Source of the DNA: Lithobates sylvaticus | Taxonomy: Eukaryota; Chordata; Amphibia; Anura; Ranidae | NCBI GenBank assembly: GCA_028564925.1 | Contig: CM053029.1 | Location: forward strand, 35,601,526-35,665,525 | Reading direction: 5' to 3' | DNA length: 64,000 bases | Shown here: positions 27,501-36,500 of the stretch, one piece after another | Layout of the letters: every line of letters begins with the position of its first letter | Numbering within the stretch: position 1 is the first letter of the stretch | Translations under genes and position numbers: made by a program | The notes under the pieces: model-generated | Told to the model about the DNA's origin: nothing | Database searches by the model: none | What the model saw: only the letters and a program-made list of their open reading frames with translations

Positions 27501-30500
27501 CTGGGTATGTGGCCAGCGAGGGGTTCCCGAATTACTACCCACACAAGAAGAAGTGCACCTGGAAGATCACGGTAAGGACGACGCCTGTGCTCCTCTTTAT
27601 CCAGATCCTGCTTTCTCTGCTAAAGGATTTTTTTTTTTAGCCCTGTCCATCCAGTCCTGAGATTTACACAGCCCCGCCACACAGCGCAGCCCTGTCTATG
27701 TAGGGCAGGAGTACAGATTTTTTTTCTCTGCTGCGGGTCCTGTCCCCTCCCCCCAGCCTGTGATTGGAAAGAGAAAGGAGAAGTGGCAAAACTGATGGGC
27801 TCATCTGTCTGTCACTCTGCTCTCTCCTTCTATTGGCATGCTCCTTGTTAACACATGAACACAACTGATTGGCTCCTTGTGCGGCTTCTCCCTCTCTCAG
27901 CTCAGCTGTACAGTGGCTACAAAAGTATGATGCCAGGTAAAATGCAGATATGTACACTGCTTGCATTAAATAAAAATATCATGGAGTCTATGTATGAAAC
28001 AGGATGAAAATTTCCATGCTTCCCCTATTGTGTGGTTCTTGTATCACCAGCGCCATCTAGTGGCCACGACTTGTTTTGTTTTCCTTGATTGAAGAATTTC
28101 TAGGGGGGAAAAAGCATCATAGCCACTAGATGGCGCTGATGATATAGGAACTACACATAGGAGAGATAATGTGGCAATTCTCTGTCTAATTGTGCAGATT
28201 TTTGTCCTATTAAAGTTTTATACATAGACCCCTTCATTATTTAATCAAAGCCACAATAAATTGTCTTTTATATCTGCCTGTAGTTCAGCTTTAAATGTAT
28301 GCCATGATCCAGCTAAGCTCCACCCATCATATGACCCCATTTGGGGGGGGGGGGGGAGTCCCAAAAATCTGAATGCTCCTGCCAGTGACTGCTGTGTAGG
28401 GGGAAGCAGGGAAAAAAATGCTGATTGTCAGCGCCCTCTAGTGGCCATAAGCTAATATTTCAGGCAAATACTGCCGTATGGCCACTAGATGGAGCTGACA
28501 ATCTCAGCGCCCTCTAGTGGCCATAAGCTAATATTTCAGGCAAATACTGCCTTATGGCCACCAGATGGAGCTGATAGTTTCAGCGCCCTCTAGTGGCCAT
28601 AAGCTAATATTTCAGGCAATTACTGCCTTATGGCCACCAGAGGAAGCTGACAATCTCAACGCCTCTAGTGGCCATAATCTAATATTTCAGGCAAATACTG
28701 CCTTATGGCCACTAGATGGAGCTGACAGTCTTAGAGCCCTCTAGTGGCCATAAGCTAATATTTCAGGAAAATACTGCCTTATGGCCACTAGATGGAGCTG
28801 ACAATCTCAGAGCCCTCTAGTGGCCATAAGTTAATATTTCAGGCAAATACTGCCTTATGGCCACTAGATGGAGCTGACAATCTCAGAGCCCTCTAGTGGC
28901 CATAAGTTAATATTTCAGGCAAATACTGCCTTATGGCCACTAGATGGAGCTGACAATCTCAGAGCCCTCTAGTGGCCATAAGCTAATATTTCAGGCAAAT
29001 ACTTCCTTATGGCCACTAGATGGACCTGACAATCTCAGAGCCCTCTAGTGGACATAAGCTAATATTTCAGGCAAATGCTTCCTTATGGCCACTAGATGGA
29101 GCTGACAATCTCAGATCCCTCTAGTGGCCATAATATAATATTTCAGGCAAATACTGCCTTATGGCCTCTAGATGGAGCTGACAATCCTAAAAGAAAACGT
29201 ATTAGACACATAATGGGGATGATTCATGACGGTAGTAGGAAAACGAGACAATCGCACAGCGAATGTTTTATAAATAGAGTAGTAAAGAGGATGGATGCAG
29301 ATGCATAGCTGGACACGGGATTAGCACATTAGCGGTTGTTGGTTTTTAATCAGAGAGGAGTCACCCTTTAAGTGCCGCCTTTTTTTGCTCATGTCAGGTT
29401 CCGGAGGGTAACATTGTGATCCTGTCATTCCGACTTCTGGATATGGAGGCGGACCCCAGCTGTCGGTACGATTACCTCAACATCTACAACGGGCACAGCC
29501 AGAATTCCCAGAGGCTGGCGCGAGTCTGCGGAACCTTCCGACCCGGCACCATTATGTCTACCGGACCTCAGATGATGCTGGAGATGGGAACGGACGAGGA
29601 GACCGGGGGGCGTGGCTTCATAGCCTGGTACTCAGCAGGAGCACCAGCGCTTAACGGTGAGACGGTGACACCGGAGTAGCAATTGCTTGCCTCTTCCTGC
29701 TGGGTGACACGCACATATTACATATACTGTCACATTTATTGCTCTGATTTGTGTACAATGGTGATAACTCTCTTTGTCGGGTTAGAGAATCTCTTCTGCG
29801 GAGGGAAGATGGAGAAGCCCCAGGGAAGTATAACAAGTCCAAACTGGCCCAAAACGAATTACCCAGGTGGTATCAGCTGCTCCTGGCATATCGTCGCCCC
29901 AAAAGACCAGGTAAGTGATCGTCTGGGACCCCATACTTGTAATATCTGTACTGTGGCACATAGGGGTGTATTTAAAAAAAATGAAATTAAATGTACATTC
30001 CTTCTGTGTCCAAAGGGAAAAAAAACGAACCTGCTAAATGGTATTTTATTGATTTAAAATGGAAAATGTCACATTTGGCCACTAGATGGCACTAAATATT
30101 ATATGAAAATCCTTATAGTACTTAGCTCCAACTAGTGGCCAAGTGTGGTATTTTCAGTTTTGAAATACCACAATTGGCCACTAGATGACACCAAGTATAC
30201 TATGAAATTTCTATAATACTTAGCTCCCTCTAGTGGCCAAATGTGGTATTTTCAGTTTTAAATACCACATTTGGCCACTAAGTGACAAGTATACTATGAC
30301 ATTTCTATGATACTTAGCTCCCTCTAGTGGCCAAATGCTGTATTTTCCCTTTTAATGCAATGAAAAGCATTAAACTAGCACAGAACAAAGGTACACTTTT
30401 ACTGGACAGACAAATTGCTTTTTTAAAAATACATCCCAATATCTTCTTATTTTCATGTGATTGATTTGGAAAGTTTGACGTTGAAGAGGACAGTTACTGC

Positions 30501-33500
30501 TCCTACACATAGGGGTGTATTTTTTTTTTAAAAAACTATAAAACATAGCAGTTCACCCAATGAAGATAAATGTACATTCCTTCTATATCAAAAGGGAAAA
30601 AACAAACCTGCTAATTCATATTTAATTCATTTAAAAATTAAAATGACGCATTTGGCCACTAGATGGCACTAAATATTATATGAAATCCTTATAATACTTA
30701 GCTCCATCTAGAGGCCAAATGTGGTATTTTCAGTTTTAAATACCACAATTGGCCACTAGATGACACCAAGTATACTATGAAATTTCTATAATAATTAGCT
30801 CCCTCTAGTGGCCAAATGTGGTATTTTCAGTTTTAAATACCACATTTGGCCACTAGGTGACACCAAGTATACTATGAAATTTCTATGATACTTTGCTCCC
30901 TCTAGTGGCCAAATGCTGTATTTTCCTTTTTAATGCAATGAAAAGCATTAAACTAGCACAGAACAAAGGTACGCTTTTACTAGACGGTACTAATTACTTT
31001 TTTTAAAAATACATTCCAATATCTTTCTTAATTTTCATGTGATTGATTTGGAAAGATTGACGTCGAAGAGGACAGTTACTGCCGCTACACATAGGGGTGT
31101 ATTTTTTTTAAAAAACTATAAAACATAGCAGTTCACCCAATGAAGATATACATTCCTTCTGTATCAAAAGGGAAAAAAACATATTTAAAAAAAAAAATTA
31201 TAAAACATAGCAATTCACCCAATGAAATTAAATGTACATTTCTTCTGTGTCAAAAGGGAAAAAATAAACCTGCTAATTCGTATTTCATTGATTTAAAATT
31301 GAAAATGTCACATTTGGCCACTAGATGGCACCAAGTATACTATGAAATCTCTATAATACTTAGCTCCCTCTATTGGCCAAATGCTGTATTTTCCTTTTTA
31401 ATGCAATGAAAAGCATTAAACTAGCACAGAACAAAAGGCAGACTTTCACTGGACGAATTATTATTATTTTTTTTTTATAAATACATCCCAATATCTTCTC
31501 TTTGTCAGGTGATTGAGCTAGTATTTGGAAAGTTTGACATCGAAGAGGACAGTTACTGCCGCTACGATTACCTGGCCGTGTTCAATGGAGGACAGATGGA
31601 CAACAACCATCAAATCGGAAAATACTGTGGAGACACCCCACCAAAGTGAGGGCAGTGATTAGATATCAAGGAGCTGATACTCTAATGTAACCATCGCAGC
31701 TATATAGCTCTGACCGTACTGTATAGAGAACACTGACACATACGTTTCTGCACCAGAGGAGCTTACACTCTAATGTCCCCCCACAGTCACACTCTATTAT
31801 TATTATACATGTATATAGCTCTGACATATACCGCAGGGCTGTACAGAGATCACTGAGCCAGTCACACCAGTCTCTACCAGAAGAGCTAACACTCTGTTAT
31901 CCCAGCACAGCCAAACACTATTATTGCTATATATTTATGTAGAGGTGTCCATACTTTTGTCCTCAGGAGATCTTAGGTCCCAGTTGGTGAGCCTACTCTC
32001 CAGCCAGAAGTGAAGTATCAGTTTTTGGTGGGTTTCATGCTATTTTTGTTTCTTTCAGGACGGTCTACTCCGACGGCAATGAGATGCTGGTGCAGTTCAT
32101 ATCTGACCTCAGTGTGACGGCGGGGGGATTCGATGTCACCTACAGAATGAAGGATGTGTCGGAAGTCCCGAAGGCGGACCCCGAATCAAAGACCAAAGCA
32201 ACCAGTGTGGGCACAGTGAGCCGCCCAGATGGAATTAAACCGCCGGCTAAACCCAAACCGACCCCCAAAGCTTCACTCAAGCCCACTCCGAAACCAACCA
32301 CACCCAAGCCCAGCCCAAAGCCGGCCACGGCTAAGCCCACCCCGAAACTAACCACACCCAAGCCCAGCCTAAGGCCGGTCACAGCTAAGCCCACCCCGAA
32401 ACCCAGACCCACCAAGGATGCAAAACCTAAACGTGACAATCTGCCAGCTCCCGCAGGTGACTAAAGTGCTAACATTTCTGGGCTGAACTTTAAGATTAAT
32501 GGTTCGATCCACCCAAGGCAGAGATTCGATTGCAGGTGGAGGCTGGTAAAATGGTTATCCGATTTGATCTTTTGGGGACTTCTACAGTAAGATCTCCATA
32601 TTCATTTTTTAATGGCTATGCCCTTGACGACCCTTGGGGTGTTCCAGCTGCTCCACTTGGGAGTTTTATGTGTTACCACTTAGCTTGGAGCGTTTCTGCT
32701 CACCGTGTGGTAATCCTAGTGAGTCCTTCATCTAGGCCAGGGATCTTCAAACTACGGCCCTCCAGCTGTTGCGGAACTACACATCCCATGTTACTGCCCA
32801 TGTTGAGATGTTCCCGATGCTTCATCTGGGAGGTTAAGGAGTTTCCTACCTATCTTGGGTTTTTCTTGCTTTTCCTCTTGGGGATCTCTTGGTCACCCTA
32901 TGGTGTTTCTGTTCCTTGGGGTGTTTCTGCTCTGACACCTGTTGTTGTTTTCACCCACCTTGGGGTATTTTCAGTACTCCAGAGATTTGGGGTTCCTGCA
33001 CCTTGGGGTGTTCTTGTTCCTCCACCTGGTAGGTATTCAGTGTAGTTCCAGCTTGTTCTCTTATGTTCTCCATATATAACATTTAAACAAATGTTAGGCA
33101 CGCTTGTAGGCAGGCGCAGTCTACTTTCTTCACTACAGGTGGCGCTATCCGAAGCCGCACTGCAGATGGAGAAGAAGTCAGGAGGAACGTGGTTCCTCTA
33201 CGGTTTCCTTGGTAACTGGGGATTCAATCCATTTGGATGCCGCCATCCCATGTGACTCTGGCAACCATCTTGGGTCAGGCAGAGCTCTGGCTCCTAGGCT
33301 TGGCACAGTTTTGGTAGAGTACGGACAGGTTCTTTCCCTGTGAGGGACAGTACTAGCTCTAGAGAAAGGTTCCTGACGAGGAGGGAAGCATAGGTTTGCA
33401 TCTCTTCTAGACAACTTCCCGATTGGGCACAAGGCAGCCAGGCCGCATTCTGCCCACTCTCAACAGACGCTGTCAGTCCAGCTGGAATCCGCTCCTTTAC

Positions 33501-36500
33501 GTTGTTGGGAACTATGAGTGTGCCCGGTTGGGTAGTTTTCCCACTGGGTTTGTTGTGATCTGTTACTGCATTACCTCAATACAAGAATTACATTGCACCG
33601 ATCTTTGTGTATTAATGCTGCCACGCACGATACACACCACCTACAGGCGTATAGAGAACAGCAGGTGTACAGACCTGGGAACTCAGCACAGGGATGGTGA
33701 GATCTCTTCCTAATGGGGACAACAAGTGTACAGGCTCTGAAACACAGATAGGGATGGTGGGAAACCCTTATAATGGATACCGCCGGTGTGCAGATCCAGA
33801 GATCTCACCAACAGAGTCCCCAAGAGACTGTCAAGGTTTTCAACTTTCCACATAATAAAACAAAAGGTTTGGGTGGATGAACCAGGGACAAGCCTCTAAT
33901 CTATCACTGAAATCTAAGACCTTTCCAGGTATGGTTCGCCTTACTATACCATTTTGTTAATCTTTTGGATAATTGTAGGTTCACCTGCCAAGTGCCCGGA
34001 GAAGTGCCGGAAGACGGGAACTTTGGGAGCCCACTACTGCGCCAACCAGTTCGGTAAGGAATGTCAGGAGGGTGGTTTTCTGGTTTTCATCCACCTGAGA
34101 ATGTGGATTGATCCCCAAATCCTGTTCAGGAAGGTGGGTGGGTAGTAGGTTTCTTGTCCAGTGCCAAGATATACATCCTCAGCATTAATCTTATTTAGGA
34201 AGGTGGGTGGTAGGTATTTTGTCCAGGGCCAAGAGGTCCATCTCATTCAGGAAGGTGGTGGGTAGAAGGTTTCCTGTCCAGGGCAAGTTGATCATTCTCA
34301 ATGTGACTGCATTTAGTAGGGTGGGTGGGTAGAAGGTTACTTGTCCAGGGAAAAGATGTCCACCCCAGCGCAATCAGAAGGTGCCTTGTCCATGGACAAA
34401 ATGTCCACCCCAGCGCAATCTCATTGAGGAAGATGGGTGGGTAGAAGGTTCCTTGTCTGTGGCCAATATGTCTATCCTCAGCACAATCTCATTGAGGAAG
34501 GTGGGGTGGGTAGAAGGTTTCCTGTCCAGGGCAAGTTGTTCATTATCAATGTGACTGCATTCAGTAGGGTGGATGGGTAGAAGGTGGGGTGGGTAGAAGG
34601 TTCCTTGTCCATGGACAAAATGTCCACCCCAGCGCAATCTCATTGAGGAAGATGGGTGGGTAGAAGGTTCTGTGTCCATGGACAAAATGTCCACCCCAGC
34701 GCAATCTTATTGAGGAAGGTGGGGTGGGTAGAAGGTTTCCCGTCCAGGGCAAGTTGTTCATTCTCAATGTGACTGCATTTAGTAAGGTGGGTGGGTAGAA
34801 GGTTCCTTGTCCAGGGAAAAGATGTCCACCCCAGCGCAATCAGAAGGTGCCTTGTCCATGGACAAAATGTCCACCCCAGCGCAATCTCATTGAGGAAGGT
34901 GGGGTGGGTAGAAGGTTTCCCGTCCAGGGCAAGTTGTTCATTCTCAATGTGACTGCATTTAGTAAGGTGGGTGAAGGTGGGGTGGGTCAGAATGGTCCAT
35001 GGACAAAATGTTCACCCCAGCGCAATCTCATTGAGGAAGGTGGGGTGGGTAGAAGGTTCCTTGTCCAGGATCAAGATGTAAATCCTCAGCACGATCTTAT
35101 TTAAGAAATTGGATGGGTAGAAGGTTCCTTGTCTGTGGTCAATATGTCTATCCTCAGCACAATCTCATTGAGGAAGGTCGGGTGGTTAGAAGGTTTCCTG
35201 TCCAGGGCAAGTTGTTCATTCTCAATGTGACTGCATTTAGTAGGGTGGATTGGTAGAAGGTTCCTTGTCCAGGGAAAAGATGTCCACCCCAGCACAATCA
35301 GAAGGTGCCTTGTCCATGGACAAAATGTCCACCCCAGTGCAATCTCATTGAGGAAGATGGGTGGGTAGAAGGTTCTGTGTCCATGGACAAAATGTTCACC
35401 CCAGCGCAATCTCATTGAGGAAGGTGGGGTGGGTTCCTTGTCCAGGATCAAGATGTCAATCCTCAGCACGATCTTATTTAAGAAAGTGGATGGGTAGAAG
35501 GTTTCTTGTCTGTGGCCAGTATGTCTATCTTTTAGAACAATCTCATTAAGGAAGGTGGGGTGGGTAGAAGGTTTCCTGTCCAGGGCAAGTTGTTAATTCT
35601 CAATGTGACTGCATTTAGTAAGGTGGGTGGGTTGGTTTCTTGTCCAGGGAAAAGATGTCCACCCTAGCGCAATCAGAAGGTGCCTTGTCCATGGACAAAA
35701 TATCCACCCCAGCACAATCTTATTGAGGAAGGTGGGGTGGGTAGAAGGTTCCTTGTCCAGGATCAAGAGGTCAATCCTCAACACAATCTCATTTAAGAAA
35801 GTGGATGGGTAGAAGGTGCCTTGTCTGTAGCCAATATGTCTATCCTCAGCACAATCTCATTGAGGAAGGTGGGGTGGGTAGAAGGTTTCCTGTCCAGGGA
35901 AAGTTGTTCATTCTCAATGTGACTGCATTTAGTAAGGTGGGTGGGTAGAAGGTTCCTTGTCCAGGGAAAAGATGTCCACCCCAGCGCAATCAGAAGGTGC
36001 CTTGTCCATGGACAAAATGTCCACCCCAGCGCAATCTCATTCAGGAAGATGGGTGGGTAGAAGGTTCTGTGTCCATGGACAAAATGTCCACCCCAGCGCA
36101 ATCTCATTGAGGAAGGTGGGGTGGGTAGAAGGTTCCCTGTCCAGGATCAAGATGTCAATCCTGAGCACGATCTCATTTAAGAAAGTGGATGGGTAGAAGG
36201 TTCCTTGTTTGTGGCCAATATGTCTATCCTCAGCACAATCTCATTAAGGAAGGTGGGGTGGGTAGAAGGTTTCCTGTCCAGGGCAAGTTGTTCATTCTCA
36301 ATGTGACTGCATTTTTAGTAAGGTGGGTGGGTAGAAAGTTCCTTGTCCAGCGAAAAGATGTCCACCCCAGCGCAATCAGAAGGTGCCTTGTCCATGGACA
36401 AAATGTCCACACCAGCACAATCTCATTGAGGAAGATGGGTGGGTAGAAGTTTCTGTGTCCATGGACAAAATGTCCACCCCAGCGCAATCGCATTGAGGAA

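Larger units (their letters stand above)
29957..31565 (+). repeat. Tandem triplication across intron 4 and the start of exon 5
   Basis: Three direct units begin 'cacataggggtgtattt' at 29957, 30506 and 31088. Each ends with a version of the first 57 bases of exon 5; the third is exon 5 itself. Each unit also holds foldback sequence with CTCF-like motifs (for example 'ttggccactagatggcac'). The unit lengths are about 549, 582 and 478 bp. Confidence 0.88.

Noticed and set aside
32140-32439. 99-residue Gly/Val/Leu frame on the - strand
   Set aside because: Shadow of the Pro/Lys/Thr-rich pcolce exon 6.
34064-36493. Frames through the intron 7 minisatellite
   Set aside because: Short, mutually overlapping frames on both strands with no similarity; intronic.
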